Translations under genes and position numbers: made by a program
Shown here: in pieces, positions 1-8,012 of the stretch
Layout: every line of letters starts with the position of its first letter
How positions within the stretch are numbered: the stretch's first letter is position 1
The notes under the pieces: generated by a model
What the model was told of the DNA's origin: nothing
What the model saw: the letters and a program-made list of their open reading frames with translations, nothing else
Databases searched by the model: none
Source of the DNA: Willaertia magna
Lineage: Eukaryota > Heterolobosea > Eutetramitea > Acrasida > Naegleriidae
Assembly: GCA_902984215.1 (NCBI GenBank)
Contig: CADWAF010002302.1
Coordinates: 1 to 17,382 of the forward strand
Direction: 5' to 3'
Length of the DNA: 17,382 bases

Positions 1-8
1 GAATTTAT

Positions 9-1289
9 TTAATTAGATTTTACTTGAGATTTCTTATGTTCTTTATGAACACTTGCAGCAATATCATACATTAAACCAATGAATACAACTAAAACACCAA
101 TCCATTGAACATTTGACATTTCATGACCAAAACTAAATACAGACCATAAAATAGTAAAGAATTTACGTGTAGTTGTAATAATTGATAAAATTAAAGTTCC
201 AAAACTAGCAATACACCAAAAAATAAATATTTGACCAGCAGCCATTGTAACACAAAATATTGCAATATGTGAAATAATAGCATGATGTCTAATACAAAAA
301 TCAATTGCAGGTAAGAATTGACCAGTCCATAACATTGCAACACCAACAAATATACTTGCATATGAATTCATATAAAGCATTAATTCATCAGCAGTTGGTT
401 TATCTTTTAAAGATCTCATTAAATCTTGTGTAGAATTAGTAAAACCATCAGCTGCCAATGAAAATACTAAAAGTAATAAACCATAAATATTATTATCATT
501 ATCATTTGTATGTTTTTGTTTATGTCCAAATCTATCAATCATAAAAATTGAAATACCAATTGATGTCATTAAAACTGCAACAATTCTTGAAAATGGATAA
601 CTCTTTCTTGCAACAATAATACCCATTAACATTACAGGTATCATCTTACATGATTTTGCTAAAACTTGTGTTGGATAATTTACATAAACTAATGCTGCAT
701 TACTTGACGCAACTGCACATACATATGCAAATGATGCAGATAAATAATATTTAGTTGGAACTTTACTTGTTCTACCATGTTCACTTGGATATAATTTAAT
801 TTTAAAATAAGCAACAATAGAATTTAATACACATTGTAAAAATACTAAAAATAATGGATAATTAAAATATTCAATTAATTCATTATTTGATTCTTCTTGT
901 TCTTTACCACCATATGGTCTTCTAGTTATTTGTTCTTGATAATAACCCATAATCATAAAAGAAGCATATATACCTATAACACATTGAATCATTTCAAAAG
1001 CTGTTTTTAAAATGTTTTTATGGAATGATTCTTTAGAAGCACTAGTACTAGTGCTTGTATTATTTGGTACAATTGGTTCATGATGATGGTAATTATCTAT
1101 TCCTTCCATTGCTTTACTTGCATATTGATTTTCTAATGGTATATTTGCAACGGAAACGGAACGCATCATTTCATAATCATCATCACTATTCGTTCGTTTC
1201 ATATTATTATTGTTATAATTAAAACCATCCTTATCATCTTCTAAATTCCGATTGTTTGTGTGAGTTTGTCTATGATATGCCGATGCCAT
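9..1289 (-). CDS. SLC35B1-type ER nucleotide(-sugar) transporter
   Basis: This 426-aa protein belongs to the drug/metabolite transporter superfamily, SLC35B1 (HUT1) branch. Members sit in the ER membrane; the family was first linked to UDP-galactose, and animal SLC35B1 was later described as an ATP/ADP exchanger, so the substrate here is unproven. Recognition rests on YYQEQITR (116-123), NYPTQVLAKSCKMIPVM (204-220), the second-half segment around GQIFIF (352-357), SIITTTRKFFTIL (369-381) and QWIGVLVVFIGL (395-406), all in the family order. About ten hydrophobic segments lie between 95 and 412. The residue after SCK is Met where the animal protein has Pro. The first ~95 residues are an Asn/Ser/His-rich cytosolic extension absent from short family members. 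The tail carries Lys residues (KEHKKSQVKSN), but not a strict terminal KKxx signal. The gene is a single exon; the ATG at 1289 is the first in frame. Confidence 0.9.
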   Translation of the reverse strand: MASAYHRQTHTNNRNLEDDKDGFNYNNNNMKRTNSDDDYEMMRSVSVANIPLENQYASKAMEGIDNYHHHEPIVPNNTSTSTSASKESFHKNILKTAFEMIQCVIGIYASFMIMGYYQEQITRRPYGGKEQEESNNELIEYFNYPLFLVFLQCVLNSIVAYFKIKLYPSEHGRTSKVPTKYYLSASFAYVCAVASSNAALVYVNYPTQVLAKSCKMIPVMLMGIIVARKSYPFSRIVAVLMTSIGISIFMIDRFGHKQKHTNDNDNNIYGLLLLVFSLAADGFTNSTQDLMRSLKDKPTADELMLYMNSYASIFVGVAMLWTGQFLPAIDFCIRHHAIISHIAIFCVTMAAGQIFIFWCIASFGTLILSIITTTRKFFTILWSVFSFGHEMSNVQWIGVLVVFIGLMYDIAASVHKEHKKSQVKSN

Positions 1290-1628
1290 TTTCTTTTTTT
1301 TTATGAATTTAATTTCGGGACACGTGTTAAATTACTTGAGACGATGAAGTGGATAGCTTTCAATGGGAAAAGCGATAAAAGGTGAGACAGTAGAATGTTA
1401 CAATAGAAATTGGCTTACAAAACTACTTTTAATGTTCTGTAGGTTGTTTATGCAGCGAATAATTGTTAAAGGTTTGTTGTTAAAATTTTTGTGTATTAAG
1501 TTGATAAGAAAGCAAAATTAATGTTTTCAAATTTAAACTTTAAAATTGGTTTTTATTTATTTTACAGGGTTTGTTTCGTTGTATTATATACACACAAAAT
1601 TGGAATGTTTAATTAATCCCAAAAGTCT
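1290..1628. other. Intergenic region: 5' flank of SLC35B1 gene, 3' flank of esterase gene
   Basis: No gene or RNA is visible here. Both neighbours lie on the minus strand, so the left part should hold the SLC35B1 promoter and the right part is the upstream side of that promoter. The esterase start is far to the right at 2657 and its stop is at 1629, so its 3' UTR also lies here. A CACGTG palindrome (bHLH-type E-box sequence) sits at 1321-1326, about 30 bp before the SLC35B1 ATG. Its function is unknown. Confidence 0.6.
1321..1326. promoter_or_regulatory. E-box-like CACGTG palindrome upstream of SLC35B1 gene
   Basis: A perfect CACGTG hexamer lies about 30 bp before the SLC35B1 start codon. 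In many eukaryotes this is the core site for bHLH/bZIP factors. A hexamer occurs often by chance, so position is the only support. Confidence 0.2.
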
Positions 1629-2657
1629 CTAATTTAAATCAACACCTAAAGCTTTTAATAAAGCAGCAATAGCAGCTATTTGTTTACCTTGTTTTGTTGC
1701 ATAAACACTTGGATTAATTGGTAAAGCTTGATCATATCCCCACCAATCGAAGCAGCCATTTGGATTAAGAGGATTGAAGTATGATGTAGTTGCTTGTGGA
1801 TAAACAACAATTAAGTTATTACTTTCTGCATGTTTGTTATAACCTGCGTTCTTAACATAATCAAGACCAATACTGGAAACACCTTGGACACAACCATGGA
1901 AAGCTACGTGTACCTTACATTGAGTACCTTGTTGGCAAGCAGTCGGAACATAAATATATCCTTTACTATCAAAAGAAGGTGCAGAATAAGATCCAGTTTG
2001 TTTATAATAAAAGAGATTAGAGTCAATAGCTGCAGCAGTAGCATTTTGAGTGTAATCTTCAAAATAAATAGTTCTTAAAATTTCATTTGAAACATCCAAT
2101 TTACAGTTGTTGATGTATGGAGAACCAGCATAATCACAACGATTACCAAAATCATCTGTAATCATTGCATGTTCACTAGCAGTATCAAAATTAGTAACAA
2201 TATTTTCTTTTGGAACGTTAAAAGTATCAGTATATTGTTCTAAAAGCTTTTTCATAACTCCTGGTACAACAACAGTATCTTTGGAACCACTGTATAAATA
2301 GATTTTATGTTTTAATAAATTTTCAAGTGGATCAATTAAACCTTGTTTAGCATAGCTTTGAGCTTGAGATTTTAATGGACTTAAAGAAATGGATGAAGGT
2401 GTTTTCATACAAGCTTGTAAAGCATTTAACATTTGAGATTGTGCACACCAGTAAGGACCACCAGCAACAACACCGGCACCTTTTACGGAATTAGAAAAAG
2501 CTACTTCGAATTGTACAGACATGTATCCTCCAGCACTGATACCAGAAACGGAAAGTGATTTTGGTTTAATATTATACTTTTGAACAGTTATTTCTCTTTG
2601 GCATAGTGCTACCGTTGCCAATAAAAGAGCAAAGATAAAGGTTAGTGTGAATTTCAT
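1629..2657 (-). CDS. Secreted PHB-depolymerase-family esterase
   Basis: This 342-aa alpha/beta-hydrolase resembles single-domain extracellular poly(3-hydroxybutyrate) depolymerases (esterase PHB family), which cleave polyester ester bonds. Residues 1-19 form a classic signal peptide ending at ALC-Q, so the product enters the secretory route, to the outside or a phagosome. The lipase box is GISAG with nucleophile Ser41. The acid is probably Asp127 (YSGSKD) and the base His163 (SEHAM). The order and spacing (86 and 36 residues) closely follow the Ser-Asp-His arrangement I recall for the fungal Penicillium funiculosum enzyme. An HGCVQG segment (254-259) matches the family's oxyanion-hole region, and FDWWGY (303-308) is a further family-like aromatic patch. 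Several cysteines suggest disulfides. There are no introns and no substrate-binding domain. The family is mainly bacterial and fungal, so lateral origin is plausible. The natural substrate could be another polyester. Confidence 0.85.
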   Translation of the reverse strand: MKFTLTFIFALLLATVALCQREITVQKYNIKPKSLSVSGISAGGYMSVQFEVAFSNSVKGAGVVAGGPYWCAQSQMLNALQACMKTPSSISLSPLKSQAQSYAKQGLIDPLENLLKHKIYLYSGSKDTVVVPGVMKKLLEQYTDTFNVPKENIVTNFDTASEHAMITDDFGNRCDYAGSPYINNCKLDVSNEILRTIYFEDYTQNATAAAIDSNLFYYKQTGSYSAPSFDSKGYIYVPTACQQGTQCKVHVAFHGCVQGVSSIGLDYVKNAGYNKHAESNNLIVVYPQATTSYFNPLNPNGCFDWWGYDQALPINPSVYATKQGKQIAAIAALLKALGVDLN

Positions 2658-3140
2658 TGTTTTTTTTTGATGGATTTTTTTCTTGAAGGATTGAAGGTTT
2701 TTTTAAGACTTTAGAAAGCCATTGTAAAAAGGCGTCAGAATATTCATTGGTTGGGGAGTCGTTCTAGAAAGGGCGGAGAGTCTTCAAACATGTGTTATCT
2801 TCTACATGTGTGTTGGTTATGACCACAAGTCTACATGTTATCAGGTTATAGTGAATGAAGACACCAGATTCAGGTCTGTGATGCTATGTGTAGTTGATTC
2901 ATTCTTTTCTTTGTTTAAGTGTTATTGGGCGAGGAATAGGCCTTCTCAAAAGTAAAGGTAAACTTATTTGTTAAAATGAACGATTGTAAACATTCGCTTT
3001 ACAGCAAAAAAGCGAAATAAAATTCAATACTTCTTTGTTCCAAAACAGCACACCACAATACAGGAAAGAAGTGCAGTGAGCAAGTAACCCCGGTTAACTA
3101 CAACAGTGCAGTTGATTCCTCCTTTCTTACTTTTGCTTTA
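2658..3140. other. Intergenic region: promoter side of esterase gene
   Basis: No coding gene or structured RNA is recognisable. Both flanking genes read leftwards, so this stretch holds the LRR gene's 3' UTR (right end) and the esterase promoter (left end). Three copies of the palindrome ACATGT occur at 2788-2793, 2804-2809 and 2833-2838, two of them followed by a TTATC-like tail. Base composition is somewhat less A+T-rich than in the other gaps. Confidence 0.55.
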
Positions 3141-4798
3141 CTATTGGTTTTCTTCACTTTGACCTAGCAGTTTTCCCACTATCTTTTCGAACATAATATC
3201 AGTTACCATAGTTTCAGAAAGAGATATTCTGCAAATGTTACTGTTATATTCAATGGCAGAAAGAAAATAATTAGCTCCCAAATCTGTTACGTCAGGATTG
3301 GAACCTAAATTAATGTTCCTTATTAAAGAGTTACCAGGGACATTATATATAGGTTTTGGAGCAATGGTTTGTCTCAAATCTTCTGTTTGCACAACCTTAG
3401 ATGGTGTAGTTGGTCTGGATTTCTTCTGTGGCGAGAATGGTGACGGTTTCTTTGTTGTTGTTGGACTTTTTCGAGGCGACATTAAGGAAATTTCTTCTTC
3501 ATACCTTTTAGCGTCTTTGTCCCATTGTAATACTTCTGGAACCACTCCCAATTTTGTTGGTTTTGTTGAGGAAGAGGCTGATGATTTCACCTTTTTCTTT
3601 TCAGCCTCTGACATAAGGTTTGGAGGGACTTGTGGTAGATTTAACTTTTGTGTAGTGGGATCTCTAGAAATATTTAAATACCCGTAATAACTCTTGTAAA
3701 TACATTCCCTGGCCTTTTGGAACTCTTCTTCTGAATAAATATCATAGCTGCTCATACTGTTACAAATTTCAATCACAGTTTTATCTGTAATTCTGTTCAT
3801 GGCCAAACTTAATGACAATAATTTTTGGTTTGTTTTTAAAGCGTTTGCTATTGCCACCCCACCAACGTCTCCAATTTTATTTCCAAATAAATTAAGGGAA
3901 AAAAGTTCACTATTATCCTGTAAGATTTTAGCTATGAATACTGCATCGTCATCAGTAAGGTCATTCCCTCTCAGACTCAAATATTTTGCACTTGTCATAA
4001 ATAAAGGAGCAAAAGGACTGGTGTTCTCTGAGGTAAAAAATCTTTCATTAATTAATTGCAATTCTTCTGAGTTCTCTTCCACTTTTTTGTTGTTTGTTAA
4101 TAGTTTAGGAACCACTTTTTTCTTTTTCTTAGGGTCATCTTCTTCTACTTTTTCATTTGTTTTTATGGAAATACTTAAATGCATTTTCTCAATCATTTCT
4201 GATCTAGATGTTAATTCTTCATCTATTTGGTTGAATGATTTGTTGATGGGGTTCATTTCTACACTAAGATATCTTAATGTTTTTCTATGGGTAAGTGCTA
4301 TTCCCAAAGCTCTTATACTTTGAGTACTCAATCCACAAGAAACTAACCTAGAAATCAGTCAAGTTAACTTTTAAACTGTGTTGAAACTTACTTGAGGGAC
4401 GAAAAATTTAAAGGTACAATAGCTATAGATTTTGCTAAGGGGAGTGCATCTAAAAAACATAACCTAGGGTTTGGTCTAAATATTGAAATTTCTGTTTGTA
4501 TTTTGTGTATATCCCCTTCGTCTAGGTCTGTAAAATCATCAATTTGTAGTCTATTCACAACAGCAGTTTCTGCTGGTTTTTCGGAAACTTGTTGAGGTTC
4601 TTCGTTTTGGTCCTCCTCAATATTTGGTGCAGAAGTTTCCTCAGTTTTTGGCTTTGGTAATTCTTCCAGAAAGTGGTGAATTCCATAAATTACATCATCT
4701 CTTGGTGTCCTATCGCAAAAGTTGCTTAATGCCATGTAATCCTTTTTCAAATCGCTTGTTGTTGAATAGTTCATGATATTTTTTTGTAATCCTAACAT
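3141..4798 (-). CDS. Leucine-rich repeat protein, LRRC71-like (two exons)
   Basis: Exons 4798-4392 and 4347-3141 join in phase 2 to give 537 aa. Exon 1 ends SSLK and continues LVSCGLSTQS, which restores an LRR, so the join is well supported. The repeats are the ribonuclease-inhibitor type. They form an N-terminal pair (about 110-170), a central run (257-333) containing YLSLRGNDL, SLNLFGNKIG and SLSLAMNRIT, and a terminal pair (474-536) starting after VPGNSL. Between the last two lies a Lys/Ser/Pro-rich linker (about 375-465) with several SP/TP sites. This split-LRR layout and length (~540 aa) match animal LRRC71, associated with cilia and flagella. That match is from memory, and the role is inferred. 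A second basic insert (KKKKK near 209-213) precedes the central repeats. A generic LRR scaffold is the alternative. Confidence 0.75.
4348..4391 (-). other. 44-nt intron in LRRC71-like gene
   Basis: The donor is GTAAGT at 4391-4386 and the acceptor TTTCTAG ends at 4348. Removal joins CTC-AA to G-TTA in phase 2 and merges two open frames. A CTGAT sequence 12 nt before the 3' end could serve as the branch site. Confidence 0.85.
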
Positions 4799-4839
4799 TT
4801 AATTAACAAAAAGATTTATTATTATACTATGCTCGTGTT

Positions 4840-6753
4840 TTACATGTACACTTGATCATCTTCTTCTGGTTTTTTCCTAATAACTTCACTATCATCATCA
4901 GAATCGGAATCTGAATGAGTTCTTTTCACAACAACTTCTTCGTCAGAGTCAGAAGAATCTTCTTCATCATAACCATAGTCATCATCGTCTTCCTCTTCAT
5001 GTGCATAAGCTGAAGCGCTGAAGGTTCCTATTGGGACTGGACCACCTAATTGTTTTTCGTTTTGAGTATTTCTTTCTAACAAAGGACCGAAAACATATTC
5101 TTTCCATCCTTGTACACTAGTTAAGTATTTTGCTAGTTCAGAATCACCTTCACCTGCACGTCTTATTGCGTTTGAAATTTCAACTACAAATCCCATGTAT
5201 CCTAAACTAAAACCTTTAGATTCTGAAAGTCTTTGTTTGTTCTTATCGTGTGCTGCTAAAAGTTTTTGACATAATTCGCAATCCTTAATTAACTTTAATT
5301 TCATTTCAGTATTATTACTTGTTAATACAATCTTTATCATATCATATACTTGGCAATGGAGCATAGAGTTAAATTCATATTTAAAGAATAAATCAATTAA
5401 AATATTCATTACATTTAAAGAGGTTAACTCCTTTTGATAATCTAAATTATTTTGAGAAATTTTAAATAATGTTAATAAATGTTCAATAACTCTTAATCTT
5501 GTTTCACCTAGGGGTGGATCTAAAACACCATGAGTTAAAGCCATTGATGGTAATTGTGTAATAAACTCTTGATCATTTAGTAAAGAGGTAAATTGTTTGG
5601 TACGTGAAAGAATGATAGGAATGATTTTTGATCCCATTCCTTGATGAGATTTTTGTGTTCCTTCATCAGAAGTATCATCATCAGAATCTTCAATTTCATC
5701 ATTTGCAGATATAACAATACGTAAAAATGGTATGCCATGAACTAATATCGTACTACCACTATTCTTTAACATAATATCAAGAATAGAGTTAAGGTGCTTC
5801 TCGGATAACAATTCATTTGTTAAATCATTATTAGTTCCCTTTTCAACAATTTGAGAGAATAAAGAAAAGACATTTCTATGTACTTCTTCATCTTCATTAC
5901 AGTTTGCTAACTTATCTAATACGAGATCAAAAATATTGTTCTTAATAGCCCATTCTCTTACTTGCTTCTTTTTTTGTTGAAGTTCCATATCATTTCCTCT
6001 TTGTTTCATTAAAAACAATTCACGAATTCTTTGTTGTGTAGCAAATGCACCAAAACCATCTTGATCAAAAGTATCATCAGCAGTTTCAAAACCAAGTAAT
6101 TTCAAAATTAAGATATCCATATCACATAGGCCAATATGACTAGTAAAAAGTTTTTGTAAAACATTTAATTCATTTTGCTTTTCCATTAAAGTTTCAACAA
6201 TCTCCTTATAGTATTTTTGAAATAAAGTTGAAACAGTCTTAACGAAATATTGAGAAAGTGATGGATTTCTAGGTGTTTTACTTTCATCCTTATTTAAAAG
6301 ATAAGAAAAGAGTAAAAAGGTCTTTTCTTTTGATTTTATAATTGGTGTAATAATTTCTTCAATATCACAATTAAATATCTCGGATGTAATAAATGGATAT
6401 TTGTATATTCTTTTTAATGTTTCTTCATCTTCTCTTTCAAGATCTAATGGATTTAATTGTACACCCGGTTCTAAGTAATCTTCAGTGGTTATATAATGTA
6501 TTAACTTGTTAATATTATCATCTCTGCTTAAATAGGAAATAACTTTATGATTTGCTGATTTAAGTTCTTGTATGAGAGTATCTTCATCAAGTACTTGTTC
6601 TAATGTTGTTCCTTCTTCATTTTCTAGCATACTATCTAAAGGTGATTGGGAATATCCTGGTACAAGATCCCAGATACTAGTAAAAGCATCATTATCTTGT
6701 AATTCATCCTCTTCTTCATCAAAAAATTCTTCGTTATGTTCTTGTTCACTCAT
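4840..6753 (-). CDS. SAPS-domain protein phosphatase regulatory subunit (PP6R/Sit4-associated)
   Basis: This 637-aa protein matches the SAPS family, regulatory subunits of the PP6/Sit4 Ser/Thr phosphatase that act in cell-cycle, nutrient and trafficking control. The signature is near the N-terminus: SPLDSML (37-43), TLEQVLDEDTLIQELKSAN (50-68) and VISYLSR (71-77), followed by LIHYITTEDY. The body is a long helical-repeat region (about 90-570) containing family-like blocks such as HVLDPP-type GVLDPPLGETRLRVIEHL in pieces at about 413-430. The last ~55 residues are almost pure Asp/Glu/Ser with SDSDSDDDSE, typical CK2-type sites, and the first 20 residues are also acidic. There is a single exon. 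The start at 6753 fits the expected distance to the SAPS signature. Only 41 bp separate its stop from the start of the next minus-strand gene. Confidence 0.88.
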   Translation of the reverse strand: MSEQEHNEEFFDEEEDELQDNDAFTSIWDLVPGYSQSPLDSMLENEEGTTLEQVLDEDTLIQELKSANHKVISYLSRDDNINKLIHYITTEDYLEPGVQLNPLDLEREDEETLKRIYKYPFITSEIFNCDIEEIITPIIKSKEKTFLLFSYLLNKDESKTPRNPSLSQYFVKTVSTLFQKYYKEIVETLMEKQNELNVLQKLFTSHIGLCDMDILILKLLGFETADDTFDQDGFGAFATQQRIRELFLMKQRGNDMELQQKKKQVREWAIKNNIFDLVLDKLANCNEDEEVHRNVFSLFSQIVEKGTNNDLTNELLSEKHLNSILDIMLKNSGSTILVHGIPFLRIVISANDEIEDSDDDTSDEGTQKSHQGMGSKIIPIILSRTKQFTSLLNDQEFITQLPSMALTHGVLDPPLGETRLRVIEHLLTLFKISQNNLDYQKELTSLNVMNILIDLFFKYEFNSMLHCQVYDMIKIVLTSNNTEMKLKLIKDCELCQKLLAAHDKNKQRLSESKGFSLGYMGFVVEISNAIRRAGEGDSELAKYLTSVQGWKEYVFGPLLERNTQNEKQLGGPVPIGTFSASAYAHEEEDDDDYGYDEEDSSDSDEEVVVKRTHSDSDSDDDSEVIRKKPEEDDQVYM

Positions 6754-7280
6754 TATTATCTAAATGCTTCTTCTCTTTTTTTAAAAAAAAATTCTCAAGC
6801 CTCCCAAACTTAGCTTGTTTTATCAGCCTATTTTTTTTTGTTGGCTATGGTGGGCTATGATTGGTTTTTTCTCTTACAATTTTTGGTCTTTGTTATTTGT
6901 TGAAGGCAAGATAGAGGAAAGAGAATCTTTTAAATTATTCTTTTTAGTTTTGAGATAATTCTGGCAAAGAAAACGAAGCTTTTTGTTATTTATCTTTTGT
7001 ACTATTGTTATTTAAATTTTTGATCTACAAGAGCAAACAACTTGTGATATTTCGAAAAGCAGATTAAAAATGGACTAGAAAAAATAATGTTTGGATAACT
7101 TTGAGAAGGTTATAGTGGTTCGGGATTAGCTCAAAATGTTTCTCTTCAACAACTACGAAGATTATTCTATTAACCATCCCGGCCTTCTATTCTTTAACAC
7201 ATCTATTAGTAGAGAGATTCAAAAACGCGCTGCACATGATCATTGCGGTTACACCGCTAGACCAAACTACAACTTAAAAA
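6754..7280. other. Divergent promoter region between SAPS and Ykt6-like genes
   Basis: This 527-bp gap separates two genes read outwards, so it must hold both promoters and both 5' UTRs. I see T-tracts at 6775-6840, a short imperfect tandem repeat of GGCTATG(G/A)T (about 6843-6861), and a less A+T-rich stretch at 7110-7260 that contains an upstream open frame (annotated separately) and a 5-bp-stem hairpin at 7245-7257. No tRNA or other RNA gene could be folded convincingly. Confidence 0.6.
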
Positions 7281-7306
7281 ATGGCAATCCGTTATGTTTC
7301 CATTAA
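7136..7306 (+). promoter_or_regulatory. 56-codon upstream ORF overlapping the Ykt6-like start
   Basis: An ATG at 7136 opens a 56-codon frame that ends with TAA at 7304-7306, 26 nt inside the Ykt6-like coding sequence and in the +1-shifted frame. If the transcript starts upstream of 7136, this frame would intercept scanning ribosomes and lower translation of the main gene. The peptide resembles nothing I know. It could also be chance, if transcription begins downstream of 7138. Confidence 0.35.
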
Positions 7307-7847
7307 CTTGATTGAGGACAAAGACAAGGCTGACTTGTTGGTAGAAGTACCTAAGAAAACACCATTTTCTTCAGTTGTAAATGATAAGATTATTCCTAAT
7401 GTTTTAAGGGAGTCTAACAACGAAGAACAAAGAAAGATTTTATCTCACCAAAATTCATTAATTTATATTCAAATCAAAGATGATTATATTTACTTTGTAA
7501 TTGCAGATGAATCAGCAACAAAGCGATCTATTTTCGCTTTCCTTAATGACTTAATAGAGAAATTTGGAATGGTAACAAATAAACAAAATGAAAGTCAAAA
7601 TAGAAAATTAGTTGAAGGAGTGATTAAATCTTACAATGAAAGCCCAGTAAAATACGATAAAATTGCAGCAACACAACAAAAGGTTGAGGATATTCAAGAT
7701 GTACTTGTTGACACTATTGAAAAAGTTCTAAAAAGAGGTGAAAAACTAGATATTATGGCTGCGCAAACAAATTTTGTTGAGGACGTTACAAATGATTTTA
7801 AAAAAGGTGCTGTAAAAACTAAACGCAGGGCTTGTGTCATTATGTAA
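7281..7847 (+). CDS. Longin R-SNARE with CaaX tail, Ykt6-like
   Basis: This 188-aa R-SNARE would drive fusion of vesicles with ER, Golgi, vacuole or autophagosome membranes. Residues 1-~120 form a longin domain: the MAIRYVSINLI strand, then YIYFVIADESATKRSIFAFLNDLIEKFG (69-96). The SNARE helix spans about 127-180, with zero-layer Arg152 in VLKRGEKLD. There is no transmembrane segment. Instead the chain ends in CVIM, a CaaX box with Met, which predicts farnesylation; this is the Ykt6 mode of anchoring. Ykt6 proteins usually carry a second, adjacent cysteine for palmitoylation or a second prenyl group. Here that position is Ala, preceded by a basic KTKRR patch. Length is close to Ykt6 (~198 aa). 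A VAMP7-like protein that has swapped its membrane span for a CaaX box is the alternative. A long upstream frame overlaps the start. Confidence 0.85.
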   Translation: MAIRYVSINLIEDKDKADLLVEVPKKTPFSSVVNDKIIPNVLRESNNEEQRKILSHQNSLIYIQIKDDYIYFVIADESATKRSIFAFLNDLIEKFGMVTNKQNESQNRKLVEGVIKSYNESPVKYDKIAATQQKVEDIQDVLVDTIEKVLKRGEKLDIMAAQTNFVEDVTNDFKKGAVKTKRRACVIM

Positions 7848-7975
7848 TTTAATTAAGTGTACAACGCTGACTATAGAAATATGATATTGTTATAAAAATT
7901 TTTAAAAATTGCTTATAATTTTACTAAGTATTTTATTTTAGTTAAACTTGTTATTTTTGAGATGTTGTTGTAAAT

Positions 7976-7983
7976 ATTCCCGC
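7976..7983 (+). promoter_or_regulatory. E2F-like half site before the PIF1-WWE gene
   Basis: TTCCCGC (7977-7983) lies 29 bp before the helicase ATG. It matches the core of E2F/DP sites that drive S-phase genes in many eukaryotes. The match is short and no binding protein is known here. Confidence 0.2.
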
Positions 7984-8012
7984 TTCTGGTTTTAATAAAC
8001 ATAAAAAAATTT

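Noticed and set aside
3799..4323. 174-codon open frame on the plus strand
   Set aside because: It lies wholly opposite the LRRC71-like coding exon, its product is Ser/Phe-rich and unlike any family, and the minus-strand frame has clear repeats.
7100..7260. tRNA-like words on both strands (GATTAGCTCA on plus; GGTCTAGCGGT on minus)
   Set aside because: Neither strand gives a D stem, an anticodon stem and a T arm at the right distances, and no GGTTCRA-type B box follows. The short hairpin at 7245-7257 stands alone.
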